DNA of 64,000 nucleotides from an uncultured Muribaculaceae bacterium (GCA_944321715.1 CALUMJ010000008.1:1-64000), one strand, 5' to 3'; shown: positions 49,364 through 59,451, counted from the stretch's first letter. Notes: generated by a model from the sequence alone, not told the origin. A program made the numbers and translations.

Positions 49364-51418
49364 ATGATAAAAGACATTATAACTGCCAACAGCGGCATCG
49401 CCGCAGGAACAAAAGAAATTGAAATATTAAGGCAAAATTTCCCCGCGTGTTTCCATGCCGACGGAGCTTTCGACATCGAAAGACTGCGCGAATATCTGAA
49501 AGACAAAGTAGAAGTGACCGACGAGGGTTATGAACTACGTTTCCTCGGGAAAAACTATGCGCGGCTGCTCGCTCAGCTCGACACGACGACCGTCATAGTT
49601 CCCGATGAGAAACACAACAGCTTGCCTGAAAACGTCGACAGCAAAAACATATACATCAGCGGCGACAACTTGGATGCCCTCAAGCACCTGCTCAAGTCAT
49701 ACGCCGGAGTCATAAAGTGCATATACATCGACCCACCGTACAATACCGGGTCGGACGAATTTGTCTATACCGACAATTTCAACTTCACCGCCGAAGAGCT
49801 GGCCGACAAGCTAAGCATTCCCGAAGGTCAAGCCAGACGCATTCTTGACCTTGCGCGCCGCGGCTCTTCAACCCACTCGGCATGGCTGATGTTCATGCTG
49901 CCACGCCTTATGCTTGCCCGCGACCTGCTGTCAAGCGACGGCGTTATCTTCATCTCCATCGACGACAACGAACAAAGCAACCTGCGGCTGCTCTGCGACG
50001 ACATCTTCGGCGAAGAAAACATGATTGCCAATATCATAGTGCAAGCCAACAAACGTGGGCAAACATACAAACAAATTGCCAAAACTCATGAATATCTCTT
50101 GCTTTACGCTAAATCGGAAAATTCAGTAATTAACGAGCTTAAAAAAGAAATATCAGGCGATTTAAAAAAGGATGACATTAGTGAGTATTCCGAAAGAGAA
50201 CTAAGGAATCGCAATCCTAAATATGGTAGGTTTAATCGTCCTAACCTTTTTTATCCAATTTATGTGAACCCTAATAGCTGTGATGCAAATGGTTATTCCC
50301 CAGTGTCAACGACTCGTAATGCCGATTTTTGCCTCCCTGTTTTGCCGTATAACAGCGAGGGCGGCGAAAGCTGCTGGAGGTGGGGTACTCGAAAACTCGA
50401 AACAAACAACGACACCAATACCATGGTGAGCAATATAGTTGCCCGGAAGAAAGTGTCGGGAGAATATGGTATATATGAAAAATACCGAAAAGGAACATAC
50501 AAGGCAAAGACCATTTGGTTTGAAACTGCCATTCTCGATGACGACGATGATGAAGACTCTTTAGACCCCCTTACTTGGGACGAAACAGGAGTTATTACCG
50601 AACAAGGCACTTCCGAATTGGGAAAGCTCGGCATGGCCAATACTTTTGACTTTCCCAAACCGACTTACTTGATAAAGAAAATATTGACAATCGGCTCCGA
50701 CCTAGATTCTATTTGCCTTGACTTCTTTTCCGGGTCAGGTACTTTTGCCGATGCCGTTATGCAATTGAACGCCGAGAACGGCAATAGAAGGTATATCGCA
50801 GTTCAGCTACCCGCCAACCTCGACATTCGCTTTACCGAAGCCAAAGCCTCCGATAAACCCAAAATCAAGCAGACAATCGAGTTCCTTGAAACCAACGGGT
50901 ACCCACACACGTTGGATTATGTAGGATTTGAGCGCATACGCCGGGCTGCGGAGAAAATCCGCAAGGAAAATCCGCTGTTCAGCGGCGACCTCGGGTTCAA
51001 GCACTTCACGCTGAAAGAACCCACTACGCAAGCCATCGAGCGGATGGAAGCGTTCGACCCGCACTCGACGTTCGGCGACGAAACCCTCGTTGATGAGTTC
51101 GGCATTCCTTCCATTCTCACCACATGGCTCGTGCGCGATGGCTACGGCCTTACGCCCGAAGTGACCACACTCGACCTTGCCGGATATGAAGCCTACTACA
51201 TCGGCAACCACCTATACATCATCAATCCCAACCCGACCGAAGATGCCGTTGCCGCCCTGCTGTGCCGTTACCAGACCGAAGCCGGCTTCAATCCTCAAAA
51301 CGTTGTCGTGTATGGCTATTCCCTGTCGTGGAACGAGCTGCAAGGCCTCAAGGACAACCTCGGCACCGTGCAAGCCGGCGAGAAGAATATGCGCATCAAC
51401 TTTGACATTAGATATTGA
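49364..51418 (+). CDS. mod: Type III restriction-modification DNA methyltransferase (Mod)
   Basis: 684 residues. The catalytic motif DPPYNTGSDEFVYTDNF is at 123-139 (motif IV) and the SAM-binding FSGSGTFADAV (motif I) at about 455-465. This motif IV-before-I order is that of beta-class N6-adenine methyltransferases, as in EcoP15I-type Mod. The region between (about residues 235-370, bases 50070-50480) should be the target-recognition domain. It is markedly more AT-rich in codon choice than the flanks, which suggests exchange of specificity. The protein forms a Mod2Res complex with the gene 7 bases downstream. Confidence 0.93.
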   Translation: MIKDIITANSGIAAGTKEIEILRQNFPACFHADGAFDIERLREYLKDKVEVTDEGYELRFLGKNYARLLAQLDTTTVIVPDEKHNSLPENVDSKNIYISGDNLDALKHLLKSYAGVIKCIYIDPPYNTGSDEFVYTDNFNFTAEELADKLSIPEGQARRILDLARRGSSTHSAWLMFMLPRLMLARDLLSSDGVIFISIDDNEQSNLRLLCDDIFGEENMIANIIVQANKRGQTYKQIAKTHEYLLLYAKSENSVINELKKEISGDLKKDDISEYSERELRNRNPKYGRFNRPNLFYPIYVNPNSCDANGYSPVSTTRNADFCLPVLPYNSEGGESCWRWGTRKLETNNDTNTMVSNIVARKKVSGEYGIYEKYRKGTYKAKTIWFETAILDDDDDEDSLDPLTWDETGVITEQGTSELGKLGMANTFDFPKPTYLIKKILTIGSDLDSICLDFFSGSGTFADAVMQLNAENGNRRYIAVQLPANLDIRFTEAKASDKPKIKQTIEFLETNGYPHTLDYVGFERIRRAAEKIRKENPLFSGDLGFKHFTLKEPTTQAIERMEAFDPHSTFGDETLVDEFGIPSILTTWLVRDGYGLTPEVTTLDLAGYEAYYIGNHLYIINPNPTEDAVAALLCRYQTEAGFNPQNVVVYGYSLSWNELQGLKDNLGTVQAGEKNMRINFDIRY

Positions 51419-51425
51419 GAACGCC

Positions 51426-54413
51426 ATGGAACTAATCCTACAACCGTCACTGCCACACCAGCAAAAGGCCGTCGATGCCGTTGCCGATGTTTTTGCCGGA
51501 GTCCCCATCGTGCCGCCAGCGGTGTATTACGCTAACCCGGTCGTTGACTTGTCGCACAGCGGGCTGGCAGCCAACATTGCGGCCATACAATCCCGCAACG
51601 GAATTGCCGCCTGCAACGCCGCCTACACGCACGACCCCGAGTGCCTCAACATCGACATAAAGATGGAAACAGGCACGGGCAAGACCTACGTCTATGTCCA
51701 CACCATGCACGAGTTGCACAAGCGGTATGGCATCAACAAGTTTATCGTGGCCGTTCCGTCGCTCGCAATCAAGACGGGGGCAAGGCAATTCATGGACGAC
51801 GAGTATGTGAAACGCCATTTCCGCGACGTGTGCGGATATGGTACCGAAATCGAGCTGCTCACGCTCGACACGCCCAAGAAAAAGAAGAAAGGCCGCCAAT
51901 ATTTTCCGGCGGCAGTGAGCGAATTTGTCAAAGGGTCGAACCGCAATTCTGGCAAGATTTACGTTCTGCTCGTTAATATGCAACTGCTCAAAGTCGCAAA
52001 GAACTATATGCTCAGCCGTGACGACTATGGAAGCGTGGTCGAGGGCTTTTACCGACCGTTCGATGCCTTGCGAGCCACTCGCCCTTTCTTAATCATCGAC
52101 GAGCCTCACAAATTTGCCATCGACCAAAAGGCATTCGGCGTAATCAAGAGCGAAATTGCTCCGCAGTGCGTCATCAGGTATGGCGCAACGTTCCCCGAAG
52201 TGGCAATAGGCCGAGGACGGGAGAAGAAAACCATTCGCCAGTATGCCAACTTGCTATACGACCTCAATGCCTGCCAAGCATTCAACCAAGGATTAATCAA
52301 GGGGGTGGCAAAAGAACACTTCGAACCCATTTCAAAGAAAAGCGGGAAAGTGAAGCTGCTGGGCGCAAAGAAAAACGAAACAGCCACATTCCAATACTGG
52401 CAAGCCGACACTAAACGCACCTACCAATTGCGCGTCAACGACCCTCTGTCAATCATCGACGAGGAGTTTAACGGCATCACCGTGCAAGCAATCGGCAATA
52501 GCTGCGTTGAACTTTCAAATGGGCAGACAAAGAACACAGGCGAAGTGATGGACGTGGACGTGTACATGAATTCCTACCAGGAACAGATGCTGCGGCTCGC
52601 CCTGCAACGGCACTTTGAAACCGAGCGTGAAAACTTCTCGGGACGCAAATTTAAAATCAAGACACTCGCACTGTTTTTCATCGACGACATAGCATCATAC
52701 CGCCCCGATGCCGAGAGTGGCAAGCGGCCCTACCTGCTCGAAGCATTTGAGCGGCTGTTGAAAGAAATGCTTGAAAAGACAATATCGCAACTCGACGAGA
52801 ATGAAAATGAATACCGCACTTTTCTCGAAGCAAGCCTCGCAAATATAGAAGCGTGCCACGGCGGATATTTCGCCCAAGACAACAGCTCGTCGGACGAGAA
52901 AATAGCCGAAGAAGTGGACGACATACTAAAGGGCAAGAAGCAATTGCTATCTTTCAAGGACAGCGAGGGCAACTATGTATTGCGCCGTTTTTTGTTCTCG
53001 AAGTGGACGCTCAAGGAGGGCTGGGACAACCCCAACGTTTTCACCATTGCGAAACTGCGTTCAAGCGGCAGCGAAACATCAAAGCTGCAAGAAGTGGGAC
53101 GCGGCCTGCGCCTACCTGTGGACGAATGCGGCAACCGCATCGCCAATCAGGAGTTCACGCTCAACTACATCGTTGACTTCTCCGAAGCCGACTTTGCCAA
53201 CAAACTCGTCGAGCAAATCAACGGAGAGGTTCCCGAAACACTTGCGGTGACACTCTATCAAATCAAGGCAGTCGCAGAAAAAATGCACATCGCAGACAGG
53301 CAGCTCCTTGCTGACCTGCTCATAAAGGAATACATAAATAGCGATTTTACAATCGTCCAGCAAAACCGTACCCGTTTCTTCGAAGAATATCCATTATTCA
53401 GCACCGGGGTCAATGCACAGAAAATCAAAGACCGTAACAAAGCGGCAGCCAGCAAGCCGGTGGGCATTCGCAAAGCTCGCTATGCCGAAATTGCAGAATT
53501 GTGGAATATCTTGAACCAGCAATACACCATCTGGTATGACAGCCAGCTCAACACGATGCTCGATGCCGCATTGCTCGACATATTAAACTCGGGCAACACA
53601 CTGTCGCAACAAGTCATTTCGAGCCACCGGGAAATCGTCAAAAGCGATGGTAACCATGTAACGGCGCAAACGGGCAGCGGCTCACAATACGCCGTCGCCC
53701 GCACGATGCCCTACGGATTGTTCCTAAAGCGAATTTCAGGTGCGACCAATGTTCCAGCCACCACCCTGCACCGGGCAATAAAAATATATGCCGAAACACA
53801 TGGCGCAATCGACAACACGCATTTCAACGAGCAATCGGCCAGCTACATCATAAGCCGATTTGCCGACTGGAAAACATCAAACCTCTACGGCTATTTCAGA
53901 TACAAAAAGACCAATGCGCCCACAGCAGCAACAGTCCTCACACACGCCGACGGCTCGATGCGCAACGAAATCGCACAAGGGCGCATAGGCACCAAGGTGC
54001 AGGAAGGCGAACCCATGGAGAAATACCTGTATGACACCAAGGCATACGACTCGCCGCTGGAACTCGAAAACATCAATGCAGATATTGCCGAAGTCGTCGT
54101 GTATGGCAAAATCCCTCGCAGCAGCATTGCCATTCCCACCATCACCGGCGACACCTATAGCCCCGACTTCATGTATGTGGTCAAGAAAAACAACGGCGAA
54201 AAAGAACTGAACATTGTGGTCGAAACCAAAGACGTTGAAAACAAGTCAACACTCCGTGGAACAGAAGAGGTCAAAATCAAGTGCGCCGAGGTATTCTTCC
54301 AAAACCTGTCGGCACAAGGCTTCACCGTCCGTTTCAAGACGCAGTTAAACAACACGAAGATGCTGGAAATCGTCAACGAAGTGCTACACTCCGACACTGC
54401 AAGCGATAAATAA
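51426..54413 (+). CDS. res: Type III restriction endonuclease Res subunit
   Basis: 995 residues from the ATG at 51426; the open frame extends back into mod but that part is antisense-like. Walker A METGTGKTYVYVHTM (GTGKT 83-87) and the DEPH box at 225-228 (LIIDEPHKFA) mark the helicase/translocase. Later motifs are WTLKEGWDNPNVFTI and QEVGRGLRLPVD. The C-terminal PD-(D/E)xK nuclease is visible as SPDF (Asp 914) followed by VVETK (Glu 933, Lys 935). All active residues seem present, so the system should be functional. The stop is followed by a REP-like repeat. Confidence 0.93.
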   Translation: MELILQPSLPHQQKAVDAVADVFAGVPIVPPAVYYANPVVDLSHSGLAANIAAIQSRNGIAACNAAYTHDPECLNIDIKMETGTGKTYVYVHTMHELHKRYGINKFIVAVPSLAIKTGARQFMDDEYVKRHFRDVCGYGTEIELLTLDTPKKKKKGRQYFPAAVSEFVKGSNRNSGKIYVLLVNMQLLKVAKNYMLSRDDYGSVVEGFYRPFDALRATRPFLIIDEPHKFAIDQKAFGVIKSEIAPQCVIRYGATFPEVAIGRGREKKTIRQYANLLYDLNACQAFNQGLIKGVAKEHFEPISKKSGKVKLLGAKKNETATFQYWQADTKRTYQLRVNDPLSIIDEEFNGITVQAIGNSCVELSNGQTKNTGEVMDVDVYMNSYQEQMLRLALQRHFETERENFSGRKFKIKTLALFFIDDIASYRPDAESGKRPYLLEAFERLLKEMLEKTISQLDENENEYRTFLEASLANIEACHGGYFAQDNSSSDEKIAEEVDDILKGKKQLLSFKDSEGNYVLRRFLFSKWTLKEGWDNPNVFTIAKLRSSGSETSKLQEVGRGLRLPVDECGNRIANQEFTLNYIVDFSEADFANKLVEQINGEVPETLAVTLYQIKAVAEKMHIADRQLLADLLIKEYINSDFTIVQQNRTRFFEEYPLFSTGVNAQKIKDRNKAAASKPVGIRKARYAEIAELWNILNQQYTIWYDSQLNTMLDAALLDILNSGNTLSQQVISSHREIVKSDGNHVTAQTGSGSQYAVARTMPYGLFLKRISGATNVPATTLHRAIKIYAETHGAIDNTHFNEQSASYIISRFADWKTSNLYGYFRYKKTNAPTAATVLTHADGSMRNEIAQGRIGTKVQEGEPMEKYLYDTKAYDSPLELENINADIAEVVVYGKIPRSSIAIPTITGDTYSPDFMYVVKKNNGEKELNIVVETKDVENKSTLRGTEEVKIKCAEVFFQNLSAQGFTVRFKTQLNNTKMLEIVNEVLHSDTASDK

Positions 54414-54515
54414 AAAACTGGTTAATTCGTGGGCGGCTTGTTGCTGTGTGTCGCAATTATAGTTAATTTTGCAGGATAATATGAGGGAGTGGCAAAATGG
54501 CAATGCAGTTGCATT

Positions 54516-54612
54516 GTAGGGACGCACGGCTCGTGCGTCAGTGTGCAGCGATATTGTAGCGGCATCATTATCACCGGGTTGCCCAAAGGACGCACGAGCC
54601 GTGCGCCCCTGC
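54516..54612. repeat. REPIN-like element E between res and the penicillin-binding protein gene
   Basis: An arm beginning GTAGGGACGCACGGCTCGTG (54516-54539) and an inverted, slightly diverged arm ending GCCGTGCGCCCCTGC (54588-54612) lie 48 bases apart. No GTGTATCAAAAT boxes flank this copy. Confidence 0.75.
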
Positions 54613-54670
54613 AAACCAGATGGATAGACATTTTGGCTCGCCCTCGCAATGGCAATTTTTTCAATGAGTC

Positions 54671-57079
54671 ATGGAACAAACTGAGAACAAACCGAACAAC
54701 AAGAAGAAAAAAAACGGCAAGTGGACAAAGCACATCGTTAAAGCGATATGGATTGCGTTTGCCACCGTTGTCGTGGCACTCACCATAATTTTCATCCTCA
54801 TTTACAACGGCATCATAGGCTACATGCCTCCTATCGAGGAGCTGAAAAACCCCACCGACCGTTACGCCACAGTGCTATACACCGCCGATGGAGTGGAGAT
54901 GGGCCGTTACTACCAGAGCATGGCCAACCGCGTGTTTGTCGATTTCGACGAACTCTCGCCGCACCTCACCAATGCGCTCATCGCCACCGAGGACGAACGT
55001 TTCCTGAGCCACTCGGGCATCGACTTCCGCGCATTGCTGCGTGCAGTGGTCAAACGTGGGTTGCTTGGGCAGAAAAACGCCGGTGGTGGCAGCACCATCA
55101 CCCAGCAGCTTGCCAAGCAGCTATACTCGCCCGATTATGAAAACATGTTCCAGCGAATGTTGCAAAAACCCATTGAATGGGCCATTGCCGTGAAACTCGA
55201 ACGATATTACACCAAGGACGAAATCATACAAATGTATTTCAACCAATTCGACTTCCTCAACAATGCCGTGGGCATCGAAAGTGCCTGCTACGTGTATTTC
55301 GGCAAAGAACCGAGCGAAGTGAGCATCGAGGAAGCCGCCACATTAGTGGGAATGGTGAAAAACCCGTCGCTCTACAACCCAGTGCGATACAACGAGCGCA
55401 CCCGCAACCGCCGCAACGTGGTACTCGACCAAATGTGCCGTGCAGGAATGCTCTCCGAGGCCGAAGCCGAGGAATTGAAAAAGAAACCGCTCGTGCTGAA
55501 CTACCACCGCGTGGACCACAAGGACGGAACAGCCCCCTATTTCCGCGAGGAATTGCGACGTATGCTGTCGGCAAAGTTGCCGCAACGCAGCAATTACCCA
55601 AGTTGGAACCAGCAAGCATTCGTGGACGACTCCATTGCCTGGGCCACAAACCCATTGTTCGGCTGGGTGGAGAAAAACCGCAAGCCCGACGGCTCGAAAT
55701 ACAACATCTATACCGACGGGCTGAAAATCTACACGACAATCGACTCACGTATGCAACGATATGCCGAAGATGCCGTATTAAAGCACCTCGGCAAGAGCCT
55801 GCAACCGCGCTTTATCAAAGAAAAGAAAGGCACGAGCAACCCTTACACTACCAACCGCGCCGAACTCTCGCTTGAACAACGCGACCAGCTCATAAAACGA
55901 GCCATCAGGCAAAGCGAGCGTTACCGTGTACTGAAAATTGCAGGACTGAACGACGAGGAAATCACCGAAAACTTCAACACGCCGCGCGAAATGCGTGTAT
56001 TCTCATACGATGGCGACATCGACACCACCATGTCGCCGCTCGACTCGCTGCTCTATGCCAAGTCGTTCCTGCGCACCGGCATGATGTCGATGGACCCGGT
56101 TACTGGATATGTAAAAGCCTACGTCGGCGGACCGAACTTTAAATATTTCCAATACGACATGGTAAGCACCGGGCGGCGGCAAATAGGTTCGACCATCAAG
56201 CCGTTCCTTTATACATACGCAATGGAAGAGGGCTACACGCCATGCGACGAATTTCTCAATTCGCAACCTGTGCTGCGCGACGAACTCGGCCGCCCATGGA
56301 TGCCGCGCAACTCGGGCCACGCACGCATAGGCGAGATGGTGACATTGCGTTGGGCACTTACCAATTCCAACAACTGGATTTCGGCACGCCTGATGGACAA
56401 CCTGTCGCCGGCACAGCTCGTGCGTAACATGCACAACTTCGGCATAACCAACTATCTCGACCCCGTGAAGGCAATATGCCTCGGCTCATGCGATGTGTCG
56501 GTGAAAGAGATGGTGACAGCATACAGCGCATTTGCCAACAAAGGTATGCGTGTTGACCCAGTATTCGTAACCCGCATTACCGACAACCAGGGCAACATAA
56601 TAAGCGAGTTTGTGCCACAGCACACCGAATGCATCAGCGAGGACGGGTATTACAAAATACTTTCGATGCTGCTCAACGTCGTTGACTCGGGCACCGGCAA
56701 CCGTGTGCGCCGCAACCCCTACAAGCTCACGGCGCAGATGGGCGGAAAAACCGGTACCACCAACTCAAACTCCGACGGCTGGTTCATGGGCTTCACGCCG
56801 CAACTCGTCACCGGCGTGTGGGTAGGCGGTGAAGAACGTTACATACACTTCAACACCATGGCTAACGGCCAAGGTGCCGAAATGGCACTCCCGATATACG
56901 GTTTCTATATGAAAAGCGTGTATGGCGACTCGTCGCTACCCTACTCGCAAGAGGCAAAATTTGAATTCCCCGATGGCTTCGACCCATGCGCAAGGAGCGG
57001 CGTGGTGGGCGTGCCACTCGACCAAGTGAGCGATGAAGATGTCGTTCCAACCGAGTCAATCGAAGGTGTATTCGATTAA
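54671..57079 (+). CDS. mrcA: Class A penicillin-binding protein (PBP1A-type, transglycosylase and transpeptidase)
   Basis: 802 residues. A Lys/Asn-rich cytoplasmic tail precedes one TM helix (IAFATVVVALTIIFILIYNG). The GT51 transglycosylase has ATEDERFLSHSGID (Glu 107) and GGGSTITQQLAKQL. The transpeptidase carries the active Ser in GSTIKPF (S507), SNN at 566-568 and GGKTGT at 691-696. It polymerises and cross-links peptidoglycan in the periplasm. Complete and of normal length. A single-gene unit between two repeat-bearing intergenic regions. Confidence 0.95.
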   Translation: MEQTENKPNNKKKKNGKWTKHIVKAIWIAFATVVVALTIIFILIYNGIIGYMPPIEELKNPTDRYATVLYTADGVEMGRYYQSMANRVFVDFDELSPHLTNALIATEDERFLSHSGIDFRALLRAVVKRGLLGQKNAGGGSTITQQLAKQLYSPDYENMFQRMLQKPIEWAIAVKLERYYTKDEIIQMYFNQFDFLNNAVGIESACYVYFGKEPSEVSIEEAATLVGMVKNPSLYNPVRYNERTRNRRNVVLDQMCRAGMLSEAEAEELKKKPLVLNYHRVDHKDGTAPYFREELRRMLSAKLPQRSNYPSWNQQAFVDDSIAWATNPLFGWVEKNRKPDGSKYNIYTDGLKIYTTIDSRMQRYAEDAVLKHLGKSLQPRFIKEKKGTSNPYTTNRAELSLEQRDQLIKRAIRQSERYRVLKIAGLNDEEITENFNTPREMRVFSYDGDIDTTMSPLDSLLYAKSFLRTGMMSMDPVTGYVKAYVGGPNFKYFQYDMVSTGRRQIGSTIKPFLYTYAMEEGYTPCDEFLNSQPVLRDELGRPWMPRNSGHARIGEMVTLRWALTNSNNWISARLMDNLSPAQLVRNMHNFGITNYLDPVKAICLGSCDVSVKEMVTAYSAFANKGMRVDPVFVTRITDNQGNIISEFVPQHTECISEDGYYKILSMLLNVVDSGTGNRVRRNPYKLTAQMGGKTGTTNSNSDGWFMGFTPQLVTGVWVGGEERYIHFNTMANGQGAEMALPIYGFYMKSVYGDSSLPYSQEAKFEFPDGFDPCARSGVVGVPLDQVSDEDVVPTESIEGVFD

Positions 57080-57167
57080 CACACACATACCGCCACCCAC
57101 AACTCAGTAAAGTCAAAATAAAATTAGCGGAGGTGTACCGTAATTGTATATTCATTGCCTTATAGAG

Positions 57168-57227
57168 GGTATATCAAAATTGCAAATACATTTACTTTGT
57201 TGTAGAGCCGTCATATCATGGCGGCTC
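57168..57227. repeat. Left half of a split repeat shared with 21.6 kb, with GTAG hairpin
   Basis: GGTATATCAAAAT at 57168-57180 continues as AAATACATTTACTTTGTTGT and a hairpin GTAGAGCCGTCAT...ATGGCGGCTC (57202-57227). This repeats 21652-21714 almost base for base. The matching right half lies at 57446-57488. Confidence 0.7.
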
Positions 57228-57278
57228 GATGACATCTCGATTGCAACCGTAATATACTGTAAATGTGGCAGTAACGGA

Positions 57279-57446
57279 GGTGTATCAAAATAGGCTTATC
57301 CCAGTTCAATGTAGAGACGCGATTTATCGCGTCTGCTTCTGCTGAATATACAATTGTCTGATGCACAACATAATAGATTACTGCAACGACAGACGCGATA
57401 AATCGCGTCTCTACAAAAGTCACAAAATCCTTAATTTTGATACACC
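57279..57446. repeat. REPIN-like element B: GTAGAGACGCGATTTATCGC pair nested in inverted boxes
   Basis: GGTGTATCAAAAT at 57279-57291 is inverted exactly at 57434-57446. Inside, GTAGAGACGCGATTTATCGC (57311-57334, ending GTCT) is inverted at 57391-57414. The architecture is the same as element A, but the palindrome family is unrelated. It sits in the 754-base gap 57080-57833, which holds no convincing gene; a further ATTTTGATACAC box is at 57494-57505. Confidence 0.8.
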
Positions 57447-57710
57447 CTCTACACAATTGCCTGTCTGTAATGCTGATTGTTTCAGACATCGCTATTTTGA
57501 TACACGGCTCTACTAAAAATATTTGCGATTATAACACAGCCTCGCATGCAATATCGCACCACAAGCAACTGTATTTCAAGTATATATACATTTATCGAAG
57601 CGCCAAACACTCGAACCGTGAATCCCTGCGACGTGGGTGCAATGCCATTTCCACTCAATCCATTCTTTTATATCCTCGCCCAACAACGACGCAATTTCGC
57701 AATGGCAAAT

Positions 57711-57742
57711 ATTGCCGAGGCGGCAGGAATATATTACCTTTG
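57711..57742 (+). promoter_or_regulatory. Promoter of pyk
   Basis: ATTG at 57711-57714, 20 bases, TACCTTTG at 57735-57742, about 90 bases before the pyk ATG. A good match to the -33/-7 pattern. Confidence 0.65.
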
Positions 57743-57833
57743 CACAAGAGTTTGCAAAATGCCACAATGCATGGCAACTCCATTGTTTAACGGCTTCATG
57801 GCAGAAGCCGCAGTGTTTTAGGCTTATACAATT

Positions 57834-59324
57834 ATGAATAAATTTACAAAGATTGTAGCGACAATATCGGACAAGCGCTGCGACAAGGAATTCATACAAC
57901 AACTATTCGACAACGGGCTGAACGTAGTGCGCATGAATTCGGCCCACATCAACCGCGAAGGATTTGAAAGAATCATAGGTAACGTTCGTGCAGTTTCCGA
58001 CCGCATAGGTATCCTCATGGACACCAAAGGGCCTGAGGTACGCACAACTACCAACGCCGACGATGCCGACATCGACATCACCGAGGGCGACAAAGTGAAA
58101 GTGGTTGGTCGCCCCGACGGCATCACCACGCACGATACGATATGCCTGTCGTATCCACAAATCGCCAATGACGTGATGCCAGGCGCACACCTGCTCATCG
58201 ATGACGGGGAACTCGATTTCGTAATCGACAGCATTGCCGACGGAGTGATTTACTGCACGGCACGAAACAGTGGCTCGCTGGGTTCGCGCAAAAGTGTCAA
58301 CATTCCGGGCGTGAAAATATGCTTGCCGTCGCTCACACAGCGCGACATCGTGAACATACACACGGCCATCGACCTCGACATAGACTTCATTGCTCACTCG
58401 TTTGTGCGCACCAAGCAAGACGTACTCGACATACAGGCAATACTCGACTCGCGCGGAAGCCACATAAAAATAATTGCCAAAATAGAAAACCAGGAAGGCA
58501 TCGACAACTTCGACGAAATACTCGATGCTGCATACGGCATAATGATAGCCCGCGGCGACCTTGGCATAGAAGTGCCGGCCGAAAAAATCCCGAGCATCCA
58601 AAACGACCTTATAAGCCGCTGCATAGCTGCCCACAAGCCCGTAATAGTGGCTACACAGATGTTGCACTCGATGATTACCAGCCCGCGCCCGACGCGCGCC
58701 GAGGTGTCGGACATCGCCAACGCAGTATATCAACGCACCGACGCGCTGATGCTGAGTGGCGAAACGGCCTACGGCAAATACCCCATCGAGGCAATCTCCA
58801 CAATGGCATCAGTGGCCATCGAAGCCGAAAATATGCTACACAAAATGCCGCATAACGACGAGCACCACCCACCAATGGAAAACGACGTGACATCGTTCCT
58901 CGCACACCAAGCCGTTGACTCGGCCGAGGTGCTCGACACCCAAGCCATCATCACCGACAGCTACACTGGGCGCACGGCACGTTACATCGCCTCGTTCCGC
59001 GGCAAGAACCCCACCCTGGCACTGTGCTACTACAGCCACGTTATCAGGCAACTCGCACTTAGTTATGGCGTATTCCCGGTATATCTGAAGCGGTCGGCAA
59101 CTTCACGCGAGTACCTATATACGGGGCTTAAACAGCTCATAAACCTCGGGCTGCTCCAAGACGACTACTTAATCGCCTACATTGGCGGCGCATACGGCGA
59201 GGGGCGCGGCACGTCGTTCCTCGAAATCAACCGCGTGGGCGACATCATAGCCGACTATGACGATTACCTGCTGCCCAACTTGGAAACATCACCCCAGCAC
59301 TCCACCGAAAAGCAAGACCAATGA
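57834..59324 (+). CDS. pyk: Pyruvate kinase
   Basis: 496 residues. It starts MNKFTKIVATISDKRCDKEF. Substrate and metal residues are seen in VVRMNSAHINREGF and LMDTKGPEVRTT. The active-site block IIAKIENQEGIDNFDEIL is followed by GIMIARGDLGIEVPAEKIP, and the signature VIVATQMLHSMITSPRPTRAE by DIANAVYQRTDALMLSGETAYGKYP. The C-terminal domain (about 350-490) is the usual regulatory fold. Catalyses phosphoenolpyruvate + ADP to pyruvate + ATP in glycolysis. Intact and of standard length; a monocistronic unit. Confidence 0.97.
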   Translation: MNKFTKIVATISDKRCDKEFIQQLFDNGLNVVRMNSAHINREGFERIIGNVRAVSDRIGILMDTKGPEVRTTTNADDADIDITEGDKVKVVGRPDGITTHDTICLSYPQIANDVMPGAHLLIDDGELDFVIDSIADGVIYCTARNSGSLGSRKSVNIPGVKICLPSLTQRDIVNIHTAIDLDIDFIAHSFVRTKQDVLDIQAILDSRGSHIKIIAKIENQEGIDNFDEILDAAYGIMIARGDLGIEVPAEKIPSIQNDLISRCIAAHKPVIVATQMLHSMITSPRPTRAEVSDIANAVYQRTDALMLSGETAYGKYPIEAISTMASVAIEAENMLHKMPHNDEHHPPMENDVTSFLAHQAVDSAEVLDTQAIITDSYTGRTARYIASFRGKNPTLALCYYSHVIRQLALSYGVFPVYLKRSATSREYLYTGLKQLINLGLLQDDYLIAYIGGAYGEGRGTSFLEINRVGDIIADYDDYLLPNLETSPQHSTEKQDQ

Positions 59325-59350
59325 TGCGCCGCCATGCGCTACACTTGCGA

Positions 59351-59386
59351 GAAACTGTTTTTCTGCAAAAATTCAAAACAGTTTCC
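59351..59386. repeat. Hairpin form of the dispersed AACTGTTTT motif downstream of pyk
   Basis: GAAACTGTTTT (59351-59361) pairs perfectly with AAAACAGTTTC (59375-59385) around 13 bases. The minus strand reads AAACTGTTTTGAATTTTTGC, like the copies at 19849, 21331 and 39141. Here it may also end pyk transcription. Confidence 0.6.
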
Positions 59387-59451
59387 AAGCCTTGACAGCA
59401 CAAAGCCGCAGCAATGTGCTGCCACTCTCCATAAATTATCGTAAATTTGCC

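Noticed and set aside
51177..51425. Start of the Res gene inside mod
   Set aside because: The extra 83 residues are Ser/Thr/Pro/Arg-rich shadow sequence. The ATG at 51426, seven bases after mod, gives the expected Res N-terminus.
57437..57821. Short open frames between the repeats and pyk
   Set aside because: They run through repeat boxes and the pyk promoter, and have no family resemblance.
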